Source: Spirosoma telluris
Lineage (GTDB): Bacteria; Bacteroidota; Bacteroidia; Cytophagales; Spirosomataceae
Direction: 5' to 3'
DNA length: 64,000 nucleotides
Assembly: GCA_003259005.1 (NCBI GenBank)
Contig: QLII01000001.1
Coordinates: forward strand, 1,860,001-1,924,000
Shown here in pieces: positions 31,994 to 40,819 of the stretch. Each line of letters opens with the position of its first letter. Within the stretch, counting starts at the first letter, position 1. The position numbers were made by a program, and so were the translations under genes. The notes beneath the pieces are model-generated. The model did no database searches. It was not told the DNA's origin and worked only from the letters and a program-made list of their open reading frames with translations.

Positions 31994-34606
31994 ATGACCC
32001 CACCCCGCCTAGCCACCCACTTGCTACACCTGTTCTGCGCTCCCCACCGGGTGGACGAGCTGGAAGGGGATTTGGACGAACTGTTCCAGCAACGGGTCGA
32101 ACAGGTTGGCCTGCGGAAAGCCCGCTGGCGTTATGTAAAGGACGTGGTGAGTCTAATGCGGCCCAGTCTGATGAGGCCTTTATTGATAAAACGTGAACGT
32201 ACTAATGCATATCCAAACCCAGCTATTATCACTATGCTACGCAATTATCTGACAGTCGCTTTTCGGAATCTGGTGAAGAACCGGGTCTATTCCTTCATCA
32301 ACATTTTTGGTCTAGCCTCGGGCATGGCCGTGGCGATACTCATTGGCCTCTGGATGTATGATGAACTCTCGTTCGACAAACAGTTTAAAAACGCTGACCG
32401 ACTGGCTAAACTCTGGCAATTTGTGAAGTTCGACGTCGAAAAAGCGTCCTATGATGTGCTACCGATTCCGCTGGCGCAGGAATTGCGGAGCAAGTACCCT
32501 GATTTCGAGTCGGTTGGCATAGCGGTCACGCGTAATGTGATTCTGGCTGCCGGCGACAAGAAACTTATGAAATTAGGCAATTACGTTGAGCCTGATTTTA
32601 TCAATATGCTGTCGCTGAATATCCGATCAGGCACGCGGTTTGGGAACAATGATGTCAATTCGATTCTCCTGTCTGAATCACTCGCCAATGCGATGTTCGG
32701 CACTGAAAGCCCGCTCAATAAGCTGATCAAACTGGATAATAAACAGACGGTGAACGTAGCGGGTGTTTACGAAGATTTCCCGGCCAATAGTACGTTCAAC
32801 GACGTAACGTTTCTGGTACCCTGGAAATTTTTTGCGGCTAACGACGAAAGCGCCAAACGCGACCAGGATCAATGGGACTCCAATTCGTATCAGATTTTCG
32901 CCCAACTCAAACCGGGTGCCGATTTCGACCAGGTATCGGCTAAAATTAAGGATATCAGAATGAAGCGGGATGACCCACCAGGTTATAAGCCCGAATTTTT
33001 CCTCCATCCGATGGCGAAATGGCACCTGTATTCGGATTTTAAAGATGGGGTCAATACGGGTGGACTCATTACGTTTGTTTGGCTGTTTGGGATTATTGGC
33101 GTTATCGTGTTGCTGCTGGCTTGTATCAATTTCATGAACCTGAGCACCGCCCGAAGTGAAAAGCGCGCCAAGGAAGTCGGAATCCGGAAAGCGATTGGGT
33201 CGTTACGGAGTCAACTGATTGCGCAGTTTTTCAGCGAATCGCTGCTAATGGCAATGTTAGCATTCGTCCTGGCGGTTCTGTTCGTACAACTTACCTTACC
33301 GTTTTTCAATCAGGTAGCCGAGAAAAAATTGGCCATTTTGTGGACAAATCCGTTGTTCTGGCTTGCAGGACTGGGTTTCAGTTTACTGACGGCTTTGATT
33401 GCGGGTAGTTATCCAGCGCTATATTTATCCTCGTTCCAGCCCGTCAAAGTACTTAAGGGGATCATGCGAACCAGCCGTTCGGCTACGATTCCCCGTCGGA
33501 TGCTGGTCGGTTTTCAATTTACAGTTTCGGTAACGCTGATTATTGGGACTGTCATTGTGTTTCGGCAGATCGAACACGCCAAGGACCGTCCGGTGGGCTA
33601 TAGTCGCAGTGGGCTAATTGAACTCGGGATGAACGCGCCTGAACTGGCCGGTCATTACACAGCCCTACGGAATGATCTGCTCAATACAGGAGCTGTGGCC
33701 GGTATGGCGGAATCGTCGGGTTCAATAACAACACAGGGAGGTGGTACAACCAATATTTCTTGGAAGGGCAAAAAGGACGACAGTAAACCCCTAGTCATGT
33801 CGAATTACGTAACACACGATTATGGCAAAACGGTTGGTTGGCAGGTAAAGGAAGGGCGGGATTTCTCCAGAGATTTTACAACGGACAGTTCTTCGATGAT
33901 TTTAAATGAAGCGGCCGTAAAACTAATGGGCTTTCAGCTTCCAATTGGTGAAATTGTTCGGCAAAGTGGTCGCGAATACAAGGTCATTGGTGTTATCAAA
34001 GACATGGTGAAAGAAGATCCATTTAAGCCCGTCAGCCCGTCTTTTTTTGCGGTCAACTACCGCAATGTCAATACCATTACCCTACGACTGGCTCCCCAAC
34101 TATCTGCCAGTGAAGCACTGGCAAAAGTAGAGCAGGTCTTTAAAAGATACAGCCCCGACTCCCCCTTCGATTACAAATTTGTAGACAACCAGTATGGACG
34201 GAAATTCGGAACCGAAGAACGAATTGGTCGCTTAGCGGGTGGTTTTGCCATCCTGGCAATTCTGATTAGTTGTCTAGGGCTATTTGGCCTGGCTTCGTTC
34301 ATGGCCGAACAGCGAACCAAGGAAATCGGAATCCGGAAAGTCCTGGGCGCATCGGTATTCACGGTTTGGCGACTGCTCTCAAAAGAGTTTGTGATTCTAG
34401 TCCTGATTGCCTTCTGTCTGGCCGCTCCCATTGCCTATTATGTACTGTCCGACTGGCTCCAGAATTATCAATACCGAACCGAACTATCCTGGTGGATCTT
34501 TGCAGCCTCCGGCGCTGGCGCACTGTTAGTTACGTTATTGACGGTCAGCTACCAAAGCATCAAAGCAGCTTTGATGAATCCGGTCAAATCATTACGGCCT
34601 GAGTAG
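31994..34606 (+). CDS. Orphan MacB/FtsX permease, last gene of module B (intact)
   Basis: 870 aa, uninterrupted. The prefix is VDELEGDLDELFQQRVEQVG, with a small internal duplication at its end (RPSLMRPLLIKRE). The core starts MLRNYLTVAFRNLVKNRVY and resembles 26564 and 42005 (ARSEKRAKEVGIRKAIGSLR). Its last block reads FMAEQRTKEIGIRKVLGASV, and the tail is NPVKSLRPE rather than LRSE. Its TAG stop lies inside a 28-bp palindrome that also supplies the stop of the convergent gene at 34627. Confidence 0.92.
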   Translation: MTPPRLATHLLHLFCAPHRVDELEGDLDELFQQRVEQVGLRKARWRYVKDVVSLMRPSLMRPLLIKRERTNAYPNPAIITMLRNYLTVAFRNLVKNRVYSFINIFGLASGMAVAILIGLWMYDELSFDKQFKNADRLAKLWQFVKFDVEKASYDVLPIPLAQELRSKYPDFESVGIAVTRNVILAAGDKKLMKLGNYVEPDFINMLSLNIRSGTRFGNNDVNSILLSESLANAMFGTESPLNKLIKLDNKQTVNVAGVYEDFPANSTFNDVTFLVPWKFFAANDESAKRDQDQWDSNSYQIFAQLKPGADFDQVSAKIKDIRMKRDDPPGYKPEFFLHPMAKWHLYSDFKDGVNTGGLITFVWLFGIIGVIVLLLACINFMNLSTARSEKRAKEVGIRKAIGSLRSQLIAQFFSESLLMAMLAFVLAVLFVQLTLPFFNQVAEKKLAILWTNPLFWLAGLGFSLLTALIAGSYPALYLSSFQPVKVLKGIMRTSRSATIPRRMLVGFQFTVSVTLIIGTVIVFRQIEHAKDRPVGYSRSGLIELGMNAPELAGHYTALRNDLLNTGAVAGMAESSGSITTQGGGTTNISWKGKKDDSKPLVMSNYVTHDYGKTVGWQVKEGRDFSRDFTTDSSSMILNEAAVKLMGFQLPIGEIVRQSGREYKVIGVIKDMVKEDPFKPVSPSFFAVNYRNVNTITLRLAPQLSASEALAKVEQVFKRYSPDSPFDYKFVDNQYGRKFGTEERIGRLAGGFAILAILISCLGLFGLASFMAEQRTKEIGIRKVLGASVFTVWRLLSKEFVILVLIAFCLAAPIAYYVLSDWLQNYQYRTELSWWIFAASGAGALLVTLLTVSYQSIKAALMNPVKSLRPE

Positions 34607-34630
34607 AGACAAGGCATGCCTTGTTTCTAC
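34603..34630. repeat. 28-bp palindrome, copy 2, containing two convergent stop codons
   Basis: Matches 22253-22280 with one mismatch in the right arm (TTTCTAC for TCTCTAC). The + strand permease stop TAG is at 34604-34606 and the minus-strand HxlR stop at 34627-34629, so both genes end inside the element. It may also act as a two-way terminator. Confidence 0.8.
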
Positions 34631-34983
34631 ATGCCTAATTTCATTTCATGTTCAGAAAACTTACATAGTCCATCCAGCATGTCGCTCAACTTTTCGCCGA
34701 CTGGTGTTAAGGCATACTCAACTCGTGCGGGGACTTCTCTAAAACTATCGTTTCTGACGATCAGCTTGTGTTGTTCCAGAAGCTTTAAACGGTCAGCCAG
34801 AATATTATCGCTAATATGTTCTAAATCTTCCTTTAGGCTCGAAAATCGGTTGTTCCCTTCCTCAATACTAAACAACACTTCCGTCAGCCAGCGTTTACTC
34901 AATATGTGAATAAGCTCATTTAACGCGCACTTCTCTTCCAGAAAGGTTTGGTTATAATAATTCGTTGAGCTTAATTTTCTCAT
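34627..34983 (-). CDS. HxlR family transcriptional regulator
   Basis: 118 aa. The N-terminal arm carries C19 (EEKCALNELIHIL). The winged helix shows LSKRWLTEVLFSIEEGNNRF, SDNILADRLKLLEQHKLI and the wing VPARVEYALTPVGEKLSDML. The segment KRWLTEVLF replaces the usual KW-x-x-IL and suggests the subgroup that regulates oxidoreductases. It is divergent from the aldo/keto reductase at 35147, its likely target. Its last codons overlap the palindrome at 34603-34630. Confidence 0.9.
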   Translation of the reverse strand: MRKLSSTNYYNQTFLEEKCALNELIHILSKRWLTEVLFSIEEGNNRFSSLKEDLEHISDNILADRLKLLEQHKLIVRNDSFREVPARVEYALTPVGEKLSDMLDGLCKFSEHEMKLGM

Positions 34984-35002
34984 GGTTCTAACTAACTTTT
35001 TT

Positions 35003-35113
35003 AGGAGTAACTCACAATTCTCTACAGCTATTGCCCTAAGCCAACTTTATCTGGTTCTTTGTAACTATACGTTAGAAAAAGGAATAAGTAAATAAAGGTC
35101 ATGGTTTACTCCT
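35003..35113. promoter_or_regulatory. Widely spaced inverted repeat in the HxlR/aldo-keto reductase divergent region
   Basis: AGGAGTAA (35003-35010) and TTACTCCT (35106-35113) are exact complements, one near each divergent gene start. They could be paired operators bridged by an HxlR dimer of dimers. Eight-base arms can arise by chance, so this is only suggestive. Confidence 0.3.
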
Positions 35114-35146
35114 TAAAGATATAACTTACCCATTGAATAGTAACCT

Positions 35147-36142
35147 ATGCAGTACCGCAAATTAGGAAATTCGAATCTTGAGCTTTCAGTGATCACCTTT
35201 GGTGCCTGGGCAGCCGGTGGCTGGATGTGGGGAGGTACTGAACGGACTGAAGCAGTCAAGGCCATTCGGTCCTCTTACGATGTAGGCGTTACCTCCATCG
35301 ACACGGCTCCCATTTATGGTCAGGGGTTAAGTGAAGAAATCGTAGGCGAAGCCATTCGGGACCTTCCCCGCGATACCATTCAGTTACTTACCAAATTCGG
35401 ATTGCGATGGGACCTGAGTCGCGGGAGTTTGCACATGAAAAGCAAAAACACCCAGGGCGAGTCCATCGACATTTACAAATACGCGTCGAAAGAAAGTATA
35501 ATCAAGGAATGCGAAGACAGTCTGAAACGGTTGGGTACCGACTATATTGACCTCTATCAAATTCACTGGCCTGACAAAACTACGCCCATTCAGGAAACGA
35601 TGGAAGCGGTTTCGCTCCTGATCGAACAGGGCAAAGTAGTATACGCAGGGGTTTGCAACTACAACGTCGATTTACTGGAAGAGGCTTCCCACTACATAAA
35701 TCTGGTTTCCAATCAGGTTCCCTACAGCATGGTAAAGCGGGATATTGAACACGACACGCTCCCCTATTGTATCCAGCATAACCTGTCGATTCTCGCCTAT
35801 AGCCCGCTTGAAAGAGGTCTACTTACGGGCAAGATGAAGCCGGGGTATCAATTTGCGTCCGATGATCATAGAGCTTCACTACATTTTTTTACCGATGCGA
35901 ATTTAACCCGTATCGATGCATTTCTCGAAAAAATCGCTCCATTGGCCAGTGAGAAACAGTGTACCCTAGGGCAGTTGGTACTGAAATGGACCATTGAGCA
36001 GCCTGGCATTACCATTGCTCTGGCAGGAGCCAGGAATGAGAAACAGGCCCAGGAAAATGCCGCGTCTGTTAACATAGATCTAACCTCCACCGAAATAGGC
36101 TTTATTACCAAACAGCTAAACGAACTGAAACTGGTAAAATAA
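35147..36142 (+). CDS. Aldo/keto reductase
   Basis: 331 aa NADPH-dependent oxidoreductase of the AKR superfamily. The catalytic tetrad is visible: D52 and Y57 (SIDTAPIYGQG), K83 (LLTKFG) and H140 (LYQIHWPD). The C-terminal coenzyme-binding region has LAYSPLERGLLTGK, LVLKWTIEQPGITIALAGAR and the QAQENAAS helix. The length and the N-terminal pattern (RKLGNSNLELSVITFGAW) fit the general stress/Tas-like group that reduces aldehydes or ketones. An HxlR regulator is divergent. A hairpin with a T-rich tail follows 85 bp after the stop. Confidence 0.93.
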   Translation: MQYRKLGNSNLELSVITFGAWAAGGWMWGGTERTEAVKAIRSSYDVGVTSIDTAPIYGQGLSEEIVGEAIRDLPRDTIQLLTKFGLRWDLSRGSLHMKSKNTQGESIDIYKYASKESIIKECEDSLKRLGTDYIDLYQIHWPDKTTPIQETMEAVSLLIEQGKVVYAGVCNYNVDLLEEASHYINLVSNQVPYSMVKRDIEHDTLPYCIQHNLSILAYSPLERGLLTGKMKPGYQFASDDHRASLHFFTDANLTRIDAFLEKIAPLASEKQCTLGQLVLKWTIEQPGITIALAGARNEKQAQENAASVNIDLTSTEIGFITKQLNELKLVK

Positions 36143-36227
36143 ATACCCATCGTATCATAGCTAGAACGTATGGCTAAAAAATACCAAAGCCCGACAATTA
36201 TAAACAAACCAGTTTTAAATTAGCCTG

Positions 36228-36258
36228 GAGCACTCATTTTCGGGTGCTCTTTTGTTTT
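36228..36258 (+). terminator. Intrinsic terminator after aldo/keto reductase
   Basis: The stem GAGCAC (36228-36233) with GTGCTC (36244-36249), extended by weaker pairs in the loop, is followed by TTTTGTTTT. Confidence 0.75.
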
Positions 36259-36679
36259 ATACCAATCGTACATTAAGTTGCAACACTAGTTGGTTGATTC
36301 ACTACGAACAAGCAGCTATAAAGTGGTGTTTATAGGACAAACCTTCCCGATGATTCGTTTGAGGAGTACAGCTACCAACTATAGGCCTTCATTTGCCGAC
36401 AACTAACTTCTCAATAAAAGCCCTGAAGTAACAAGGTCAAAAACTTACGCAATACATAGCGTCGTTTTTCGGCATGAAGTAGCTGAGAAGCATAACGACA
36501 ATGAACCGGCGGCTCTCCCTCTCAACTGAGAGGGAGAGGTGATGCCGTTATTCAGATTAGGTTGGTTTGAAAAGCATAGCGGATATTCTGCTATGCTTTT
36601 TCGTTAATAAAAGCACTGAGCCTCATCCATTTACTCATAAAATAGTCATTTCCTGCTCAAATTGGCCATAAATCTTCCA
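36259..36679. other. Non-coding stretch with a short perfect hairpin
   Basis: No convincing gene was found. The stretch holds a 12-bp perfect inverted repeat with a 2-nt loop at 36513-36538 (CTCTCCCTCTCA and its complement), of the kind found as dispersed repeats in Bacteroidetes. The GGATATTCTGCTATG segment near 36580 has no clear role. Confidence 0.6.
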
Positions 36680-37201
36680 TTACTTCAGCTTATAAGACAC
36701 TAAAACCAATCCGGTCGAATACGTTTTTGACTCAATAAGGGTTAACTTAATACGATCTTTGCTGCTCATAAACAAGGACTTTCCTCCGCCCAATAGAATA
36801 GGGTGAATGGCTAGTGACAGTTCATCAACCAATCCTTCCCGAAGAAACGTAGCCGTTAAATCGGCACCCCCAAAGAGCCAGATGTCTTTGCCTGGCTGAT
36901 TTTTAAGTTTATCCACCTGCGGTTTTATATCGCCCCGAATTAACTCTACTCCGTTGTCTACTTCCTGAAGCGTATTTGAAAAGATATACTTTTTATAGTC
37001 GGGAAAGGTATAGTTGCTGGCCGCTTCGTCGGGGTTGGTCAGGAGCTCGTAGGTTTTCCTGCCCATAAACAAGGCATCTATTCGCGCTAAAAAGGCAGTC
37101 ATGCCATAATCCTGGTCGGTGAAGCACCAGTCATATTCCCCACTAGGGCCTTCGATATAGCCGTCTAAGCTGACGGCAAGGCTTAAAATTACGCTACGCA
37201 T
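36680..37201 (-). CDS. Dihydrofolate reductase family protein (RibD C-terminal type)
   Basis: 173 aa. The start at 37201 (MRSVILSLAVSLDGYIEG) is chosen because the first beta strand and the conserved SLDGYI begin there; an upstream start would add a non-conserved tail. Other family marks are FMGRKTYE, KDIWLFGGADLTATF (nucleotide-binding) and ELSLAIHPILLGGGKSLF. These proteins are NADPH-dependent reductases related to RibD/DHFR, usually of unknown substrate. It faces PadR of module C divergently and may belong to its regulatory region. Confidence 0.88.
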   Translation of the reverse strand: MRSVILSLAVSLDGYIEGPSGEYDWCFTDQDYGMTAFLARIDALFMGRKTYELLTNPDEAASNYTFPDYKKYIFSNTLQEVDNGVELIRGDIKPQVDKLKNQPGKDIWLFGGADLTATFLREGLVDELSLAIHPILLGGGKSLFMSSKDRIKLTLIESKTYSTGLVLVSYKLK

Positions 37202-37465
37202 TGTCTGCTTATTTCGTTGGTTTTCGACCAAAATTGAAACTAAAAAATCAAACGTCAATGTAAGAATCAGACACCAAATTAATGGTCAGAAATAGTCAGT
37301 TTATAACCGAGAATGGGCAAAAGTGGTCATTTTTGAACAGATACAACTGGCAAACGAATACCCACTGTCTGGCACGAGTAAAAGATAATTATCATATTAT
37401 TTGTATATATAATTTTCTTATATATTTTTGTTTCAAAGTTAAGTATAAACGATTACTCAAAATTG

Positions 37466-37819
37466 ATGGACTCAGCTAACCAGGAATTTTTACGAGGAAC
37501 CCTTAAGACAATCGTACTTCGATTGCTGGCTCAACAAGGACGCATGTATGGCTACGAAATCACACAGGCCGTCGAAGAACGCACCGGTGGTGAACTGACA
37601 CTCACGTTTGGCGCGCTCTATCCTGTTCTCCATAAACTGGAAGACGAAGGCTTATTGATCACCCAAAGTCAGGAGGCTGATGGGCGACTACGCAAATATT
37701 ATTTGCTTACCCCAACGGGTAGTGAGACGGCGGTTCGGAAAGCCGGTGAATTTGAGCGGTTTATTTTATTGATGCGGCTACTCATTAATCCAGCACCAGA
37801 TGTGGCATTCGGCCAATAG
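37466..37819 (+). CDS. PadR family transcriptional regulator, module C
   Basis: 117 aa, of a different PadR subgroup from the other three: LRGTLKTIVLRLLAQQGRMY, the helix GYEITQAVEERTGG, GALYPVLHKLEDEGLLITQ and the wing DGRLRKYYLLTPTG. The ATG at 37466 is preferred to the TTG at 37463. There is no TGTCC-N6-GGACA dyad and no good sigma-54-like element upstream; the nearby TCTGGCACGAG lacks the -12 partner. It starts the short module of a helical membrane protein and a prefix-less permease. Confidence 0.9.
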   Translation: MDSANQEFLRGTLKTIVLRLLAQQGRMYGYEITQAVEERTGGELTLTFGALYPVLHKLEDEGLLITQSQEADGRLRKYYLLTPTGSETAVRKAGEFERFILLMRLLINPAPDVAFGQ

Positions 37820-37863
37820 ACCATGCCTATTAACCCGTTACGTATTCGCTTCTTCTTGTATCT

Positions 37864-38289
37864 ATGAACAAATTGTCTCCCGCCCAACTCAACCGCCTGG
37901 CGCAGCAAATCCAGCAAAATAGGCCACATCAGGCGTTACACGCCGAACTGGTTGACCATATAGCCTCCCTGATTGAACAACGAATGGATCAGGGACAGGA
38001 CTTCCCGATCGCTTTTGATCAGGTCATGCAACAGGCAAATCCGCAGGCCCTGGATCAGTTGAAACAACTCTACCATCGGGAGTTTACGAGTCAACCTTCA
38101 CCAGCCACACCAACTAATCTGCGAAATAGGCTCCGGTACAAACGGCGTCCAGAAACCAAACCCTTTCAATATATGCTACTCTCCAGCGTGCTCACTTTTC
38201 TGCTATTGATGGGTTTTCTAGTCGTGGTTAGCAGGCCCCTGGCTGTACCAATTAATGCATTCAAAACCGCCTGGGGGCAGTTGGATTAA
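37864..38289 (+). CDS. Small helical membrane protein, likely stand-alone prefix/HAAS-like domain
   Basis: 141 aa. The N-terminal 75 residues are helical and carry LHAELVDHIASLIEQRMDQG followed by FPIAFDQVMQQANPQ. This resembles the E-x-x-DHI...G-x-x-x-x-x-AF pattern of HAAS or permease-prefix-1 domains, which are known to occur next to PadR regulators and in front of FtsX permeases. One membrane helix follows (about 104-124, MLLSSVLTFLLLMGFLVVVS). It sits between PadR and a permease that lacks the prefix. One missing T near 38285-38287 could continue the frame into LLVVQWWLSRRFRKPK up to 38360, giving a second hydrophobic segment and 165 aa; this is unproven. Confidence 0.72.
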   Translation: MNKLSPAQLNRLAQQIQQNRPHQALHAELVDHIASLIEQRMDQGQDFPIAFDQVMQQANPQALDQLKQLYHREFTSQPSPATPTNLRNRLRYKRRPETKPFQYMLLSSVLTFLLLMGFLVVVSRPLAVPINAFKTAWGQLD

Positions 38290-38416
38290 TGAGCCTACTC
38301 GTTGTTCAGTGGTGGCTGTCTCGAAGATTTCGTAAACCGAAGCGCCTACAGACGGCATAATTCCGGCTTTCCCGACAAACTGACCGTTCCTCCTTCTACC
38401 TTAAAGCCTTTTCCCG

Positions 38417-40819
38417 ATGATTTTACATTATCTCACCGTGACCCGGCGTCACTTGTGGCAAAATTGGTCTGTCAATCTCATAAGCGTACTGGGTCTGTCG
38501 GTAGGCTTAGCGAGTGGTCTGGTTTTATTTTTAGTGGTCAACTACATGTTTAGCTTTGACCGCTACCATCCACACCTGGATCGCAGCTATTGGATTGTTA
38601 CCGACGTCAAGCATGAAAAAACGATGCCGACCGATGCGGCACCCCGGCCACTCGCCGACGTGCTCCGGCGCGATTATACGTTTGTAGAGAGCGCAGTACG
38701 ATTGGAAACTTTCTTTGGACGTACCCTGAGTGTCTCAAACGGAAAAGGGGGCTGGATCAAAAAAATTGCTGAAGCCCGTAATGTTTGCTTTACGGAACCT
38801 CAGTATTTCGAACTATTTGGTGTGGAGTGGGTGAGCGGCAACAAAAAAACGGCCCTGGCAGCCCCCAACACAATTGTGATCAGCGAGCGCTATGCCCAAA
38901 AATATTTCGATTCGGCACCCGCCCTCGGCCGGACAATCCGGTTAGACAACCGAACCGACCTGACGGTTACCGGTATTGTCAAAGATCCGCCGTCCAACAC
39001 CCAGCTTCGGTTCGATGCCTTCGTATCCTATGCCACAATTCCCATATTGGAAGGCCCTGGCGCCTTAGCCGACTGGCAGGGTCTACAAGCCATGTGCTTT
39101 GTTCGGTTACGGGAAGGAGTCGACCCTGAGATGCTCAACCAAAGTTTACCCGCCATTCGGCGAAAGTATTTGTCGGCCCAGCAAGCTGCTCAGTTTGATT
39201 ACCATGTTTTACCCCTTGCCGAACTCAATCACCAGCGAAGCGGTATGGCCCCCCGACCGATTCTCTATGCGCTGATTGCCGTAGGCCTGCTTCTGGTTAT
39301 GGCGGGATGTGTAAACTTTATTAATCTGGCGACGGCCCAGGCGATTAAACGAGCCAGAGAAGTTGGGGTGCGCAAAGTGATGGGCAGTACCCGTTGGCAA
39401 TTAATTGGCCAGTTTATGCTGGAAACAGCCTTTTTGGTATTCTTCGCTATGCTTGTTGCGTTATTGCTGACTCAACTAAGCTTGCCGTTGGTCAATCAAA
39501 CCCTGTCCGCTAAAGTTGACATGCTCCGGCCGGATCTATCCATTGTGGATGTCATTCAACCCCGAGCCGTGGGGTGGTTTCTGGGCTTGATCATCGGCGT
39601 CATTATCCTTTCGGGCCTGTATCCCGCGTTCGTGCTGGCCCGTTTCAATCCCGCAACAACACTCACCAAACAATCGACAACTCGGTTGGTAGGCGGGCTA
39701 ACCGTGCGGCAGGGACTTATTCTGGGCCAGTTCGTGCTGATGCAGTTATTTATTCTGAGCGTATTGGTGATCGCAGCTCAGTTGCATCACATGCAGCGAG
39801 CCGAGTGGGGTTTTCGTTATGAATCGACTTTGCTCGTTTTCTTACCCCGGCAGGAATCCGTACCCTTAACCAAGCTACGTGCGCAGTGGCTGCAAGTGCC
39901 GGGTGTCGAGCAGGTGGCCTTTGGTAGTGACCCACCAGCATCGCGCTACAATCGACCTGTCCCGTTTAGTTATCATAAAATGACCCAGCCCGAACCCTTC
40001 GATACCCGGTTGAGGGCGGCTGATGAACACTACTTGTCTGTTTTCGATTTATCACTGGTGGCGGGTCGAAACATCCGATCCACCGATACAACCGGGCGCG
40101 AAGTGCTGGTCAATGAAACGCTGGTGAAGCAATTAGGCATCTCTGCCCCGGCCGCCGTGGTGGGTAAACCCATGCGCGTAAAAGATGCTGACCGGGTCAT
40201 TGTTGGTGTTGTGCGGGATTTTCGAAGTGGAGACCTTCATCAGCCCATTTTGCCGGTAACGTTGATTCGTGATCGTTCGCATAGCCGAATGGCGATGCTA
40301 CGCCTAAGTCCCACGAACTCACCTCAAACTCGTCAGGCCATTCAGCAAGTATGGGATCAGCTGTTGCCAGATGAGGTATATCGCGCTGAGCAGCTACCGG
40401 ATCTCATGAAAAACTTTGACGAAATAGAGCGTTTGGTGGCAGGACTGGCCCAGGCGCTTGCGCTGGTGGCCATCGGACTGAGCTGCCTGGGGCTCTACGG
40501 ACTGGTTACGTTCCTGAGTGAGACCAAAGCCAAAGAGATTGGGGTTCGTCGGGTACTGGGTGCCCGGACGGCGCAACTGCTGTGGCTGCTTGGTCGGGAA
40601 TTTGGTAAACTACTAGGTCTGAGCTTTTTAGTGGCAGCACCGTTAGGAGTATGGGCATTGTCGGCCTGGTTGCAACAGTACACGTTTCGCATTTCTATGA
40701 ACGGATGGCTATTGGCGGGAACGCTCATGCTCACCGGCTTGATAACCGCATTGACCGTTTCTCGACAGGCGTTAAAAGCCGCCCGCACGAATCCAATTCA
40801 CTATTTAAAAAGTGAATAA
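38417..40819 (+). CDS. Orphan MacB/FtsX permease without prefix domain, module C (intact)
   Basis: 800 aa. It starts MILHYLTVTRRHLWQNWSVN, which aligns with the internal MLRNYFK junction of the other permeases, so the 65-75-residue prefix and its linker are absent. TM1 spans about 18-43. Block 1 has NFINLATAQAIKRAREVGVR and block 2 FLSETKAKEIGVRRVLGART. The tail is NPIHYLKSE instead of NPVKSLRSE. It is the most divergent core in the window. The prefix role may be supplied in trans by the protein at 37864. A start further upstream is unlikely because 38361-38416 does not encode a prefix in any frame. Confidence 0.9.
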   Translation: MILHYLTVTRRHLWQNWSVNLISVLGLSVGLASGLVLFLVVNYMFSFDRYHPHLDRSYWIVTDVKHEKTMPTDAAPRPLADVLRRDYTFVESAVRLETFFGRTLSVSNGKGGWIKKIAEARNVCFTEPQYFELFGVEWVSGNKKTALAAPNTIVISERYAQKYFDSAPALGRTIRLDNRTDLTVTGIVKDPPSNTQLRFDAFVSYATIPILEGPGALADWQGLQAMCFVRLREGVDPEMLNQSLPAIRRKYLSAQQAAQFDYHVLPLAELNHQRSGMAPRPILYALIAVGLLLVMAGCVNFINLATAQAIKRAREVGVRKVMGSTRWQLIGQFMLETAFLVFFAMLVALLLTQLSLPLVNQTLSAKVDMLRPDLSIVDVIQPRAVGWFLGLIIGVIILSGLYPAFVLARFNPATTLTKQSTTRLVGGLTVRQGLILGQFVLMQLFILSVLVIAAQLHHMQRAEWGFRYESTLLVFLPRQESVPLTKLRAQWLQVPGVEQVAFGSDPPASRYNRPVPFSYHKMTQPEPFDTRLRAADEHYLSVFDLSLVAGRNIRSTDTTGREVLVNETLVKQLGISAPAAVVGKPMRVKDADRVIVGVVRDFRSGDLHQPILPVTLIRDRSHSRMAMLRLSPTNSPQTRQAIQQVWDQLLPDEVYRAEQLPDLMKNFDEIERLVAGLAQALALVAIGLSCLGLYGLVTFLSETKAKEIGVRRVLGARTAQLLWLLGREFGKLLGLSFLVAAPLGVWALSAWLQQYTFRISMNGWLLAGTLMLTGLITALTVSRQALKAARTNPIHYLKSE

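Noticed and set aside
37371..37390. Sigma-54-like promoter before PadR of module C (TCTGGCACGAG)
   Set aside because: The -24-like box has no TTTG or TTGC at the required distance, and there is no TGTCC-N6-GGACA dyad upstream.
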